Positions 25,938 through 33,351 of a stretch of DNA of 39,292 nucleotides are shown here, piece by piece. The notes beneath the pieces were generated by a model. The model made no database searches. It saw nothing but the letters and a program-made list of their open reading frames with translations, and was not told the DNA's origin. How positions within the stretch are numbered: position 1 is the stretch's first letter; each line of letters opens with the position of its first letter. The translations under genes and the position numbers were made by a program. Source of the stretch: Pararhodobacter sp. SW119 (GTDB lineage Bacteria > Pseudomonadota > Alphaproteobacteria > Rhodobacterales > Rhodobacteraceae); the NCBI RefSeq assembly GCF_017811755.1, contig NZ_JADDJF010000030.1, forward strand, positions 1-39,292. Direction: 5' to 3'.

Positions 25938-25962
25938 ACAGGGCCGAAAGCTGAACGACTGG

Positions 25963-25991
25963 ACGGGCGCGCGAAAGGCGCGCCCGTTCTA
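25963..25991 (+). terminator. Hairpin terminator after the OmpA-family gene
   Basis: ACGGGCGCGC (25963-25972) pairs with GCGCGCCCGT (25978-25987) across GAAAG, followed by TTCT. The T-run is weak. It separates the OmpA-family gene from the FAD protein gene. Confidence 0.5.
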
Positions 25992-26023
25992 CGACAAAAG
26001 CATGTCAGGACAGGAAATCGACC

Positions 26024-27664
26024 ATGGCCTCCCCGCCGCCTCCCGTGCGCAGCGTCGCCATCGTCGGCGCCGGGCCACGCGGGTTGGGCGCGCTGGAGGC
26101 CTTGGGCGCGCGTGCCCTCCGGCAGGGCCGCAAGCTCGATCTCCATGTCTTCGAGGCGTCGGAAACACCCGGCGCCGGTCCGAACTTCGCGCCCGACATG
26201 CCGTTGTCGGATCTGCTGAACCTGCCGGTCCGGTCGATCGATCTGCCCGCTCCCGGCAGCCCGGCGCTTGATTTCCCATCGTTTCGGGCCTGGATCGTCC
26301 AGCGGTCGCTTTCGCTGGGACTCGACGACTACCCCCCGCGCGCGGTGATGGGAACCTACCTTTCGGAACGGTGGGATCACGTCTGCGCGGTGCTTGGCGT
26401 CACGGTCCGGAAGGCCCGGATCGAGGTGATGGAAAGCGGCCCGGACGGCTGGCACCTGCTGACGGATGCCGGCACGCAGTTCGGCCCCTGGAGCGAGGTC
26501 GCCCTGGTGCTCGGCCAGCCCGCGACCCGCCTCGATCCACAGCGCGCCCGCTGGCAGGCCCATGCGCAGCGCCACGGTCTGAATCTGCTGCCGGTCTATC
26601 CCAGCGCGGATCTCAGCCGGGCGGCGCGCGCCTGGACGGGCCGCACTGTCGCGATCCGCGGACTGGGGCTCTCGACGTTCGATGCGTTGCGCGCGATGAC
26701 CATCGCTCAGGGCGGGCGGTTCGAGGCGGACGGCTACCACCCCTCGGGCAAGGAGCCGTCGTTGATCGCGCCCTTCTCGCTGGACGGGCGGCCGCCGGCG
26801 CCGAAACCGGCGCGCGGGGCGCTTGATGATCACTACGCCCCGCGAGCCGACGAGCGGGCGCAATTTCTCGATGCACTCTCCGCCCTCGGCGCGGACGCAT
26901 CGGACGACCTGACGCCGGTCGCGACCTTGGTGGCAACGATCGCCGCGCGCGCGATGCACCAGGCCGGGGCGCCTCCTGGCGGCGCAGACGCGCGTTCATG
27001 GCTTCTGGCCGAAATCCGCGAGGCGGGCAGGCAGGAAAGGCGGGCGCCGCTCGACTTCCTCGAACAGAACGCCGAGATGGCCGCGGGGCATTGCCCGCCG
27101 GACGCGGGCTACGCGGTGGGGCAGGTCTGGCGTTGGTTGCAGCCTGATCTGCGCAAGGGGTTTCAAAACCTCCCGCAGCCCGGCAACGCACGCGCAGCCC
27201 TGATCAAGCTGGACACGGGACTGAAGCGCTATTCCTATGGCCCCCCGCTGGCGGCCGCGACCGAGTTGCGCGCGCTTGTGGCCGCGGGCCTGGTGACGCT
27301 CCGCGCGACCGCGGACCCCGACATCCGCCTGATACCGGAAGGCTGGACGCTCGACCCCGCGGGCAAGACGAAACTCGACGCCGCGGCCATGATCGATGCG
27401 GTCCTGCCGTCGCCCGACCTTTCCGCCGTCACCGAGCCGTTGATCGCGGGCCTCGTCGCGCAAGGGGTGCTCTGCAAGTCGGACGATGCCGACGGCGCTG
27501 TCACCGACCGGAGCGCGCGTGCGATCTCGGCTGCGGCGAAGCCGGTGGAAGGGCTTTCGATCCTCGGCCGGCTGAGTATCGGCAGCAACATCGCCGTCGA
27601 CTCCATTCACGATTGCTTTGGAACGGTCACGGCCGCCTGGGCCGACCGGGTCCTGCAAACCTGA
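26024..27664 (+). CDS. FAD/NAD(P)-binding protein (NAD_binding_9 type), 546 aa
   Basis: Starts with a dinucleotide-binding Rossmann motif VAIVGAGPRGLGALEAL (about 11-27) preceded by a short Pro-rich stretch, then EASETPGAGPNFAP, matching the FAD-NAD(P)-binding family (PF13454-like), which includes proteins of uncertain role and some hydroxylases. A second nucleotide-binding stretch is suggested by TVAIRGLGLSTFDALRAM (about 207-225), and the C-terminus has SILGRLSIGSNIAVDSIHDC. No membrane segment. No operon partner is apparent: 86 bases after the OmpA-family stop with a hairpin between. Substrate unknown. Confidence 0.82.
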   Translation: MASPPPPVRSVAIVGAGPRGLGALEALGARALRQGRKLDLHVFEASETPGAGPNFAPDMPLSDLLNLPVRSIDLPAPGSPALDFPSFRAWIVQRSLSLGLDDYPPRAVMGTYLSERWDHVCAVLGVTVRKARIEVMESGPDGWHLLTDAGTQFGPWSEVALVLGQPATRLDPQRARWQAHAQRHGLNLLPVYPSADLSRAARAWTGRTVAIRGLGLSTFDALRAMTIAQGGRFEADGYHPSGKEPSLIAPFSLDGRPPAPKPARGALDDHYAPRADERAQFLDALSALGADASDDLTPVATLVATIAARAMHQAGAPPGGADARSWLLAEIREAGRQERRAPLDFLEQNAEMAAGHCPPDAGYAVGQVWRWLQPDLRKGFQNLPQPGNARAALIKLDTGLKRYSYGPPLAAATELRALVAAGLVTLRATADPDIRLIPEGWTLDPAGKTKLDAAAMIDAVLPSPDLSAVTEPLIAGLVAQGVLCKSDDADGAVTDRSARAISAAAKPVEGLSILGRLSIGSNIAVDSIHDCFGTVTAAWADRVLQT

Positions 27665-27767
27665 CTTGATCTTGCTTCCGGACGGTGGCGGAGCCAACCT
27701 CGGGGCAGCAGCCTCAAACACGGACTGCGCGCCTGCGCGCTGCGCCGCTTCCCCAGCCTGATGCGAC

Positions 27768-27793
27768 GGGGTTTCGCTATGGGGTTTCGCTAT
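27768..27793. repeat. 13-bp tandem duplication GGGGTTTCGCTAT
   Basis: Two exact adjacent copies, 27768-27780 and 27781-27793, in the 393-base gap between the FAD protein and the PRC-barrel gene. It is most simply a slippage duplication. Confidence 0.7.
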
Positions 27794-27849
27794 CGGGCAT
27801 GGTGGCAACGGCCGGGGCGGGCCCGCGCCCGCATCCAGCGCCAAGTCGG

Positions 27850-27905
27850 GTGGTAAACAAAAGGTATAAATTTACACGATTTACAAACGACTTCATATAC
27901 CTGCG
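27850..27905. other. AT-rich island with overlapping TAAA/TTTA inverted repeats
   Basis: About 55 bases of strongly AT-rich sequence in otherwise GC-rich DNA, containing GGTATAAATTTACACGATTT with the 8-base palindrome TAAATTTA and repeated TTTAC/GTAAA words. No gene starts nearby on either strand (the next on plus is far away, the PRC gene ends at 28058 on minus). It might be a silencer-type or nucleoid-protein site, or a promoter for an unseen transcript. The rest of this gap has only the tandem duplication and a terminator. Confidence 0.4.
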
Positions 27906-27990
27906 GAGCGATGCGCACTGCGCGCACCCCGGTCGCGCCGGCTGATCCCACGCGCTCGCCGGATCAGATTTCGAACCCGTCGAGCGGACA

Positions 27991-28020
27991 AGAAAAGACC
28001 CGCCGGTTTCCCGGCGGGTC
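27991..28020 (-). terminator. Rho-independent terminator of the PRC-barrel gene
   Basis: On the minus strand a 10-bp perfect stem (GACCCGCCGG with CCGGCGGGTC, loop of four bases) is followed by TCTTTTCT. It lies 38 bases after the stop of the PRC-barrel gene. Confidence 0.85.
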
Positions 28021-28057
28021 CAGTCATCATGATCTGGTCATGACGCGAGAAGGGGTG

Positions 28058-29095
28058 TCACCCTTCATATTCGGGCAGGCTTTCCAGCTCTTCCTGCGTC
28101 ATCGGCAGTTGGACCCGCACGTCGCCATCTTGGTCGTTCCAGAGGATATCGACCGCATCAAGCTCCAGCGCGACGGTGTGGGTTCCAAGACCCAGGAAAC
28201 CGCCAACGTCGATGATCGCATGGGTCACGCTGCCGTCTTCGGCCAGGACAAGGTCATCGACCGAACCGACATCTTCACCCTGACGCCCGTAGACATTGGC
28301 GCCGATCAGGTTCTCGGCGGTGCGCGCGTCGCGCTCCATCACCATGTAACCCTCGGGCACCGTGGTGCGCGCCAGCGTCTGGTCGCTAGCCGACTCTTGC
28401 GTGGTGTCGGTCATCGCGCTGCCTTCTGCGGGCTGGGTCGCCATGGTGTCGTCGCCAGACTGTTCCATCGACGCCTGCTCAGTTACATCCCCCTCACCCC
28501 TCGCAAGCTGGGCATCGCGGGACATGTCACTGTAGCGGCGCGACTCGAACCCGATGCTCAGCTGGTCGTCGTTCCACTCGGGAAGCCCTTCCAGTTCACT
28601 CTCGGTGAGGGCAGCCACGACGAAGAAATCGCCCAGATCTTCGGGATTGCTGTCGTCAGCGACGAAGTACAGCTCGTCGATATCGACCATGACGGTCCGC
28701 GCACCAAGCCCGAGGAAGCCGCCGACATCGATCAGGATGCCACGCACTTCACCGTCCTGGGTCATGACGACGTCGCCGATGCTGCCGACGTCCTCCCACC
28801 GGTCACGGCTCGCGGAAAAGGTCGCATCGCTTTCCCAGCGCATGCTGGTCCGTTCCCACGACCCACGCTCTTGCGTCATGCGCTCTTCACGAAGGTTGCG
28901 GGCTTCCTCGACGTCGACCGTATAGAGGTTCTTGCCGGTGAAATCGGTAGCCAGGAAGGCGGGAACGTTGCGCTCGCCGGCTTCGCCAGCGCTACCCTGG
29001 TTCATGGTCGTCTGGCCGGTCGTGTCGGCGGTTTGCGCGACAGCGCCCATTGAAGTGATCGCTACGATCGCCGTAGTCAGCATAAGCTTTTTCAT
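28058..29095 (-). CDS. Exported protein with two PRC-barrel domains (345 aa)
   Basis: Signal peptide MKKLMLTTAIVAITSMGAVA, cleavage before Gln-Thr. ATG 29095 with CAGGAG upstream is preferred over an in-frame ATG at 29116. Two PRC-barrel units: the first around 60-135 (DVGSIGDVVMTQDGEVRGIL, then IDVGGFLGLGARTVMVDIDE), the second around 260-330 (DVGSVDDLVLAEDGSVTHAI, then IDVGGFLGLGTHTVALELDA). Between them a Ser/Thr/Gln/Asp-rich linker. Each unit is followed by a ...EELE/ELEGLPEW/YEG-like segment. PRC-barrel proteins of this kind are common stress-induced periplasmic proteins in alphaproteobacteria with no known mechanism. Exact EcfG promoter directly upstream. Confidence 0.88.
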   Translation of the reverse strand: MKKLMLTTAIVAITSMGAVAQTADTTGQTTMNQGSAGEAGERNVPAFLATDFTGKNLYTVDVEEARNLREERMTQERGSWERTSMRWESDATFSASRDRWEDVGSIGDVVMTQDGEVRGILIDVGGFLGLGARTVMVDIDELYFVADDSNPEDLGDFFVVAALTESELEGLPEWNDDQLSIGFESRRYSDMSRDAQLARGEGDVTEQASMEQSGDDTMATQPAEGSAMTDTTQESASDQTLARTTVPEGYMVMERDARTAENLIGANVYGRQGEDVGSVDDLVLAEDGSVTHAIIDVGGFLGLGTHTVALELDAVDILWNDQDGDVRVQLPMTQEELESLPEYEG

Positions 29096-29142
29096 GTCGT
29101 ACTCCTGTGTATTCATGGCCTCGTCAGAGGCTCTGGGTTACA

Positions 29143-29167
29143 AACGTGCGGTATGGATCGGGGTTCC
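29143..29167 (-). promoter_or_regulatory. Exact EcfG promoter for the PRC-barrel gene
   Basis: Minus-strand GGAAC (29167-29163), 16 bases, CGTT (29146-29143). The predicted start near 29136 is 41 bases before ATG 29095. Confidence 0.7.
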
Positions 29168-29224
29168 GTGGCAACAAAAAAATATTTGAAGAATAATGGC
29201 TTGGTGGCGTTTCACCCGCGCAGC

Positions 29225-29328
29225 AAAAAACGGGCCGCTGGGGCGGCATGGCTTTGCTGTGAACTGTCACTTGCCGGCCTAGACGAGGGTCGAAGACCCC
29301 GCCGCTTGGCCATTCGTTTCGGCTTCCA
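29225..29328 (-). ncRNA. Candidate EcfG-dependent small RNA or long leader, about 104 nt
   Basis: It follows an exact EcfG promoter at 29335-29359. The minus-strand transcript from about 29328 can form GGGTC-TTC-GACCC, a small GTGA...TCAC stem, and GCCGC-CCCA-GCGGC followed by CCG and six T residues (29230-29225), a short terminator. A 33-codon frame inside has no Shine-Dalgarno. If the terminator is weak, transcription would continue into the PRC-barrel gene as a second, longer promoter. The remaining 29117-29434 sequence holds no gene. Confidence 0.4.
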
Positions 29329-29334
29329 GTTGAA

Positions 29335-29359
29335 AACGCCGCTCCGCTTGTTCCGTTCC
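29335..29359 (-). promoter_or_regulatory. Exact EcfG promoter in a gene-free interval
   Basis: Minus-strand GGAAC (29359-29355), 16 bases, CGTT (29338-29335). The 16-base spacer itself begins with a second GGAAC. It lies 190 bases upstream of the dedicated promoter of the PRC-barrel gene. Confidence 0.6.
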
Positions 29360-29511
29360 CTGGTTCCGCACGAATTTCCGTTCTACGCGCTATCTCAGAT
29401 TGCAGGCACCCTGTGCTCTCGGCAGGGAAAGGAAATGTCATCACCGTTCGACACGCTGGATCCCGCGGTTCAGAAACGCTTCCGCGCAATGGCACTATGT
29501 TGAGGTGAATA

Positions 29512-29546
29512 AGAGAAACACCGCTGGCCTCTCGACCAGCGGCGTT
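29512..29546 (-). terminator. Terminator of the PLDc_N-like gene
   Basis: On the minus strand AAACGCCGCTGG is complementary (one mismatch) to CCAGCGGTGTTT across an 8-base loop, and CTCTT follows. It lies 38 bases after the stop at 29584. Confidence 0.65.
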
Positions 29547-29583
29547 TGCTCCCGCACGGAGGTTCAGGCGATAGAGCGAAGCT

Positions 29584-29766
29584 TCAGGGCTTCTTCGGTC
29601 CCGCGATGAACCAGATGATCAAGCCGACCACCGGGAATAAAAGCACCAACAGGATCCAGAGCACCTTTCGCCCTTGCGACGCGCCCGAACCTAGTATGGA
29701 CACTGCCGCCCAGACCACGAGCGCAAGGTGAATGATCCCCAGAATGCCAGTGTAGTTCGCGTTCAT
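29584..29766 (-). CDS. PLDc_N-like two-helix membrane miniprotein (60 aa)
   Basis: ATG 29766 preceded by GGGGGAA; 24 further upstream codons were rejected because they would overlap the EcfG promoter. Two hydrophobic helices (about 6-24, TGILGIIHLALVVWAAVSIL; about 34-55, VLWILLVLLFPVVGLIIWFI) with a short polar link and the tail AGPKKP. The WILLVLLFPVVGLIIWF...GP pattern matches the phospholipase-D-nuclease N-terminal (PLDc_N) domain, which as a stand-alone protein has no catalytic part. It has an exact EcfG promoter and its own terminator, so it is a monocistronic stress gene. Confidence 0.82.
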   Translation of the reverse strand: MNANYTGILGIIHLALVVWAAVSILGSGASQGRKVLWILLVLLFPVVGLIIWFIAGPKKP

Positions 29767-29805
29767 CGATGAATTCCCCCGGATTTGAGTATAGGTCCAC
29801 CGGCT

Positions 29806-29831
29806 AACGTTTGCGTGAGCCAGTCGGTTCC
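29806..29831 (-). promoter_or_regulatory. Exact EcfG promoter for the PLDc_N-like gene
   Basis: Minus-strand GGAAC (29831-29827), 17 bases, CGTT (29809-29806). The predicted start near 29799 is 33 bases before ATG 29766. The upstream element lies just after the stop of gdhA on the same strand. Confidence 0.7.
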
Positions 29832-29846
29832 GCAGCATCTACTGTA

Positions 29847-31199
29847 TCAGATGACGCCACCGGCGATTACCGCCCGCGCAAGTTTTCGGTAGCCTGCGAC
29901 ATTCGCGGCACGACGATAGTCGATCGCTCCGCTCGGAGTGCAGCAGTTGGCGCGCTCTTCCTTGAGGCGGCCATGAATGTCGCACATGATGTCCCGCAGC
30001 GCGGCGTCGAGGCGCGCTTCGGACCAGCGCGCATAAGTCGCGTTCTGCTGCATTTCCAAACCTGACACAGCAACACCGCCGGCGTTGGCGGCCTTGCCGG
30101 GTGCCTGGATAACGCCGGCGCGGCGCAAATGTGCCTCGGCCTTCGCGGTTACGGGCATGTTCGCACCCTCGGCCAGATAGCGGCAGCCGCCGTCGGCCAA
30201 AGCCTTGGCGTCTTCTTCTTCGACTTCGTTCTGCGTCGCGCAGGGGAGGGCGATATCGGGCTCAAGGCCCCAGGGGCGATTATCCTGTAGAAATTCGAGG
30301 CCCAAGCCTGCCGGGGGCGACTTTGCCGATTTGCCCGAGGCTGCAACGACCCATTCCAGCGCTTCGACGGTGAACCCGTCCTTTGCGTGCCAGGTTCCTG
30401 CCCGTCCGGAGAGCGAGATCACCCGCGCGCCCAGATGGATCGCTTTTTTGGCCGCAAAGCGCGCGACATTGCCGCGGCCCGAAATGGCGATGCGCTTGTC
30501 TGATAACTCTTCGCCGTTCTCGGCGAGGATCGCCTGGGTGAAGTGGACCAATCCGAACCCTGTCGCCTGCGCCCGCATCGGACTTCCGCCCAACGACAGT
30601 GGCTTGCCGGTCATCGCGCCGCCCCAGCGCCTCGCATGCTGCACCCATGCGCGGAACAGGTAGCCGATCTCGCGGTCGCCGACCCCGATGTCGCCGGCCG
30701 GCACGTCGCGATCCGGACCGATATGCGCGGCGAGTTCAGCCATGAAAGCCGCCGCGAACCGCTCGACCTCCGCCTCTGATCGGCCTGCGGTGTTAAAGTC
30801 CGCTCCGCCCTTCGCGGCGCCGAGCGGGAGGCCGGTGAGGGCATTCTTGAACGCTTGCTCGAAAGCGAGAAACTTCAGTACCGAAAGATCGACCGTCGGT
30901 GACCAGCGCAATCCACCCTTGTAGGGGCCCAGAAGGTTCGTATGCTGCACGCGCCAGCCGCGGTTGATCTGCACCTCGCCTGCGTCATCGCGCCAAGTGA
31001 TGCGAAAATCGATGATGCGATCGGCTTCGCACAACCGTTCAAGAACGCGGGCGCCTGTGAACTCGGCGCTTGCCTTCTCGATCGTCAGGACATCCTGCGC
31101 GACCTCTTCGACGGCCTGGATGAACTCGACATCGCCGCGATGGCGGGCGACGATCGGCGTCATGAAATTTTCCAGCAGCGTGTCGATCCGGTCTTTCAT
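29847..31199 (-). CDS. gdhA: NADP-type glutamate dehydrogenase
   Basis: Hexameric enzyme for reductive amination of 2-oxoglutarate to glutamate. The 450-residue length and motifs fit the bacterial GDH family: GPYKGGLRWSPTVDLSVLKF with the substrate Lys, LAFEQAFKNALTGLPLG, DVPAGDIGVGDREIGYLF, TGKPLSLGGSPMRAQATGFG, Rossmann ISGRGNVARFAAKKA, EGANMPVT and GKAANAGGVAVSGLEM. The normally near-invariant GGGKGG loop with the catalytic Lys is GAAKGG here; Lys is kept but two Gly are Ala. It is the last gene of a three-gene run after the flavocytochrome and the 31-residue peptide, with a 12-base gap to the latter. The coupling of GDH with a stress-controlled operon is unusual. Confidence 0.94.
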   Translation of the reverse strand: MKDRIDTLLENFMTPIVARHRGDVEFIQAVEEVAQDVLTIEKASAEFTGARVLERLCEADRIIDFRITWRDDAGEVQINRGWRVQHTNLLGPYKGGLRWSPTVDLSVLKFLAFEQAFKNALTGLPLGAAKGGADFNTAGRSEAEVERFAAAFMAELAAHIGPDRDVPAGDIGVGDREIGYLFRAWVQHARRWGGAMTGKPLSLGGSPMRAQATGFGLVHFTQAILAENGEELSDKRIAISGRGNVARFAAKKAIHLGARVISLSGRAGTWHAKDGFTVEALEWVVAASGKSAKSPPAGLGLEFLQDNRPWGLEPDIALPCATQNEVEEEDAKALADGGCRYLAEGANMPVTAKAEAHLRRAGVIQAPGKAANAGGVAVSGLEMQQNATYARWSEARLDAALRDIMCDIHGRLKEERANCCTPSGAIDYRRAANVAGYRKLARAVIAGGVI

Positions 31200-31211
31200 G
31201 GAAATCCTCTC

Positions 31212-31307
31212 TCAAACCTGCCCAAGATGCAGTGCCAGCCAGACAGCTAGCGCCAACGCAAGTGCCGTCACGAAAATCGCGTAGATGAGTGCAAGTCGCG
31301 GTCGCAT
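31212..31307 (-). CDS. 31-residue single-helix membrane peptide
   Basis: Starts at ATG 31307, two bases after the flavocytochrome stop (31310-31312), and ends 12 bases before gdhA. Sequence in two parts: MRPRLALIYAIFVTALALAL then AVWLALHLGQV. Two Arg at the N-terminus then an uninterrupted hydrophobic helix give a clear Nin-Cout topology. The tight packing between two genes of the same strand and the clean amphipathic make-up favour a real gene. A role as a small subunit of the flavocytochrome is a plausible inference. Confidence 0.6.
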   Translation of the reverse strand: MRPRLALIYAIFVTALALALAVWLALHLGQV

Positions 31308-31309
31308 GT

Positions 31310-32707
31310 TCAAACCAACTCGAAGATTTCGAAATCGATGTGACGCTCGGCGACGCCCATGGCCTTAAGGTCGCGTTCAAGTGAGTCGATCATAGGGCGC
31401 GGGCCGCAAAGCAGGTGGGGCCAGTCGCGCGCATTCTCCGGCAGATGGTCGCGCAGCACATCGGCGTCGATTTTGCCGTGCGGCCCCTCCCACTCCGCCG
31501 GCGGGTCATCAAGGACATGCACGACCGACAGGTTCAGTCGCTTGCCGATATCTGCAAGCTCCTCACGAAAGCTGATCTGATCCCAGGTCGGATTGCCGTA
31601 GAGAAGGATCACCGGTCGCTTATCGTTGCGAGCTTCGAGTGCGTGCAGGTTCGACAGGATCGGGGTGATCCCGACACCGCCGGCAATCATCACGAAGCCT
31701 TCGGCATCGGCCATGCGATCGATGGAAAAGGCACCATATGGCCCGTCGACATAAGCACGCGCACCAACCGGCGTTTCCGCCAATGCCGTGCTGTGATCGC
31801 CCAGTGGCTTGATCGAGAAAGCGACATTCGGTCCCTTTTCCGGCGCGGTCGAGATCGTGAACGGATGCTCGATCAGTGAAAACGGGGAGCGCTCGACCTT
31901 GAGCCACGCGAATTGACCCGGCTTCCAGCGTGTCAGCCCGTCGCCCTCGGGCTCCAGTTCCAGCGTGTGAACGCCACCGTATTCAGAAGTATTGGAAACC
32001 ACGCGCCATGGATTGCGCGACTGCGCCCACGGCCGCAGAAGACGCGTAAACACGAGTATGCCTGCCCACCCCAGCGTCGCGCCGAGCCAGAGTGCGCGCT
32101 TTTCAGGCGTATCGGTCAGATTGCCGACCCCGAGCACATGGGCGATTGCGGCGGCGAAACCGACGATGGCAAGGAAGAGGTGCAGCGCTCTCCAGTGCTC
32201 GTACCTGAGACGCAACAGCTCTCGCCACTGCGAAGTCACAACAAGCCCCGCGAAGCAGACCAGCGCTACCCGCCCCGCCGTGAGTTCCCAGCGCGCCTCG
32301 AGCGGATTGAGTACGCCAAGCGCGGGCTCGTGAAAGACATAGAGCAGGCCGAAATGCGCCAGCATGAGAGCAAGCGCGCCCCAACTGAGGTAGCGGTGGC
32401 AGAGGTAGACGATGTCCGCACCGAACGGATGTGTCAGCCAGCGCAGCCGACCGGTCATGGCAAACTGCAGCGTGACCATCGCCAACGCGCCAAACCCGAG
32501 CCCCATGCTGAAATCCCACGAAAACCCCCCGGACTCTACGCGATTTCCAGACAACAGAACCACGTGCGGTGCGCCGATTGCGAGGATTCCAAGCGACAGA
32601 ATCGCAGCCGCGTGCAGATGTACTGCCCACGGGCGATCATGTGTCGGCTGATGCACGCGCGCAACCCGACCTTCCTTTCGGCCTGAAGTGTCAGGGCTCC
32701 CCTTCAT
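31310..32707 (-). CDS. Ferric-reductase-like transmembrane flavocytochrome (465 aa)
   Basis: Six-helix ferric reductase domain (about 30-215) with heme-ligand histidines (LCHRYLSW, LAHFGLLYVFHEP, EHWRALHLFLA, IAHVLGVG), then an FAD-binding beta barrel (WKPGQFAWLKVE, EHPFTISTAP) and NAD(P) domain (MIAGGVGITPILSNL, LYGNPTWDQISF, LLCGPRPMIDSLERDL). It resembles NOX/ferric reductase oxidoreductases that pass electrons from NAD(P)H across the membrane; acceptor unknown (ferric iron, or oxygen). The exact EcfG promoter at 32716-32741 would start transcription at about 32709, leaving ATG 32707 practically leaderless; GTG 32656 with GGAAGG upstream (start VHQPTHDRPWAV) is a strong alternative. Confidence 0.88.
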   Translation of the reverse strand: MKGSPDTSGRKEGRVARVHQPTHDRPWAVHLHAAAILSLGILAIGAPHVVLLSGNRVESGGFSWDFSMGLGFGALAMVTLQFAMTGRLRWLTHPFGADIVYLCHRYLSWGALALMLAHFGLLYVFHEPALGVLNPLEARWELTAGRVALVCFAGLVVTSQWRELLRLRYEHWRALHLFLAIVGFAAAIAHVLGVGNLTDTPEKRALWLGATLGWAGILVFTRLLRPWAQSRNPWRVVSNTSEYGGVHTLELEPEGDGLTRWKPGQFAWLKVERSPFSLIEHPFTISTAPEKGPNVAFSIKPLGDHSTALAETPVGARAYVDGPYGAFSIDRMADAEGFVMIAGGVGITPILSNLHALEARNDKRPVILLYGNPTWDQISFREELADIGKRLNLSVVHVLDDPPAEWEGPHGKIDADVLRDHLPENARDWPHLLCGPRPMIDSLERDLKAMGVAERHIDFEIFELV

Positions 32708-32715
32708 CTGCTGTC

Positions 32716-32741
32716 AACGTAGTTCCAAGGCGCGCGGTTCC
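32716..32741 (-). promoter_or_regulatory. Exact EcfG promoter for the flavocytochrome-gdhA run
   Basis: Minus-strand GGAAC (32741-32737), 17 bases, CGTT (32719-32716). The expected start is about 32709, two bases from the annotated ATG. Confidence 0.65.
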
Positions 32742-32765
32742 AGGACAAAGATCGGCTTGCGTGCT

Positions 32766-33275
32766 TCAATCGCCATGCTCGGGCATCTTGGTGCCGATCT
32801 GATAGTCGAATACGAGCTTGCCACCGTGCCAGCCGGTGACTGCGGTCAGCCCGGCGGCAAACACCGACATCAGCAGGCCGAGGGGCAAGACCGCGGCTTC
32901 GTGATCCCCGATCCGAATGGCCCAGTTCGCGCCGAGCACGGAAAGCAGCATCACAGCCAGGATGAAATGCGTCCAACTGGCCGACCGGTTGCGGATGCCG
33001 CGTACAGCCAGCAACTCCACCGTGCCGGTAATCCCCGCGATCACCCCCATGAGAAAGGCGCCGAAAGCCGCCCAGCCGGCTGCGCGCGTCCAAAATGCGT
33101 CGCCCGTCCACCAGTAGAGAAGGTCCGCGCCGAGAACTGACATGGCAAGAGCGATTGGAAATGCCACCAGCATCGCATGCAGGGGATGACCTGCGATGGC
33201 GATCCGGGACTCCGTCTCGTGCAGGGCCCGATGCTCCTCGACCGGGTCACTGAATTTTTGTGGTGCTTGCGGCAT
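32766..33275 (-). CDS. DUF2231 family membrane protein (169 aa)
   Basis: ATG 33275 (MPQAPQKFSDPVEEHRALHE) is chosen since the EcfG promoter at 33308 excludes the further 60 upstream codons. Four helices: about 38-57 (GHPLHAMLVAFPIALAMSVL), 70-92, 100-122 and 130-150, with conserved His and the ending GWHGGKLVFDYQIGTKMPEH. The HPLHAML start and the GGKLVYDYGIG-like end are hallmarks of DUF2231, a four-helix family related to heme-binding membrane proteins; function unknown. It precedes the flavocytochrome on the same strand but each has its own EcfG promoter. Confidence 0.88.
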   Translation of the reverse strand: MPQAPQKFSDPVEEHRALHETESRIAIAGHPLHAMLVAFPIALAMSVLGADLLYWWTGDAFWTRAAGWAAFGAFLMGVIAGITGTVELLAVRGIRNRSASWTHFILAVMLLSVLGANWAIRIGDHEAAVLPLGLLMSVFAAGLTAVTGWHGGKLVFDYQIGTKMPEHGD

Positions 33276-33307
33276 GGGATCCCGTGCGTGGCATTCAGGC
33301 CCTAGAC

Positions 33308-33332
33308 AACGCCGAGATCTTGCGCTGGTTCC
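33308..33332 (-). promoter_or_regulatory. Exact EcfG promoter for the DUF2231 gene
   Basis: Minus-strand GGAAC (33332-33328), 16 bases, CGTT (33311-33308). The expected start near 33301 is 26 bases before ATG 33275. It lies just past the stop of the sensor kinase gene. Confidence 0.7.
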
Positions 33333-33351
33333 TGATAGCCGCGTGGTGTAT

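Noticed and set aside
27911-29053. 380-codon plus-strand frame opposite the PRC-barrel gene
   Set aside because: No ribosome site and no family pattern; the minus-strand protein has a signal peptide and two PRC domains.
29435-29503. 22-codon frame MSSPFDTLDPAVQKRFRAMA (and two more residues) with GGAAAGGA upstream
   Set aside because: The ribosome site is fair and the text looks protein-like, but it ends abruptly; more likely the relic of a longer gene. Too little to call.
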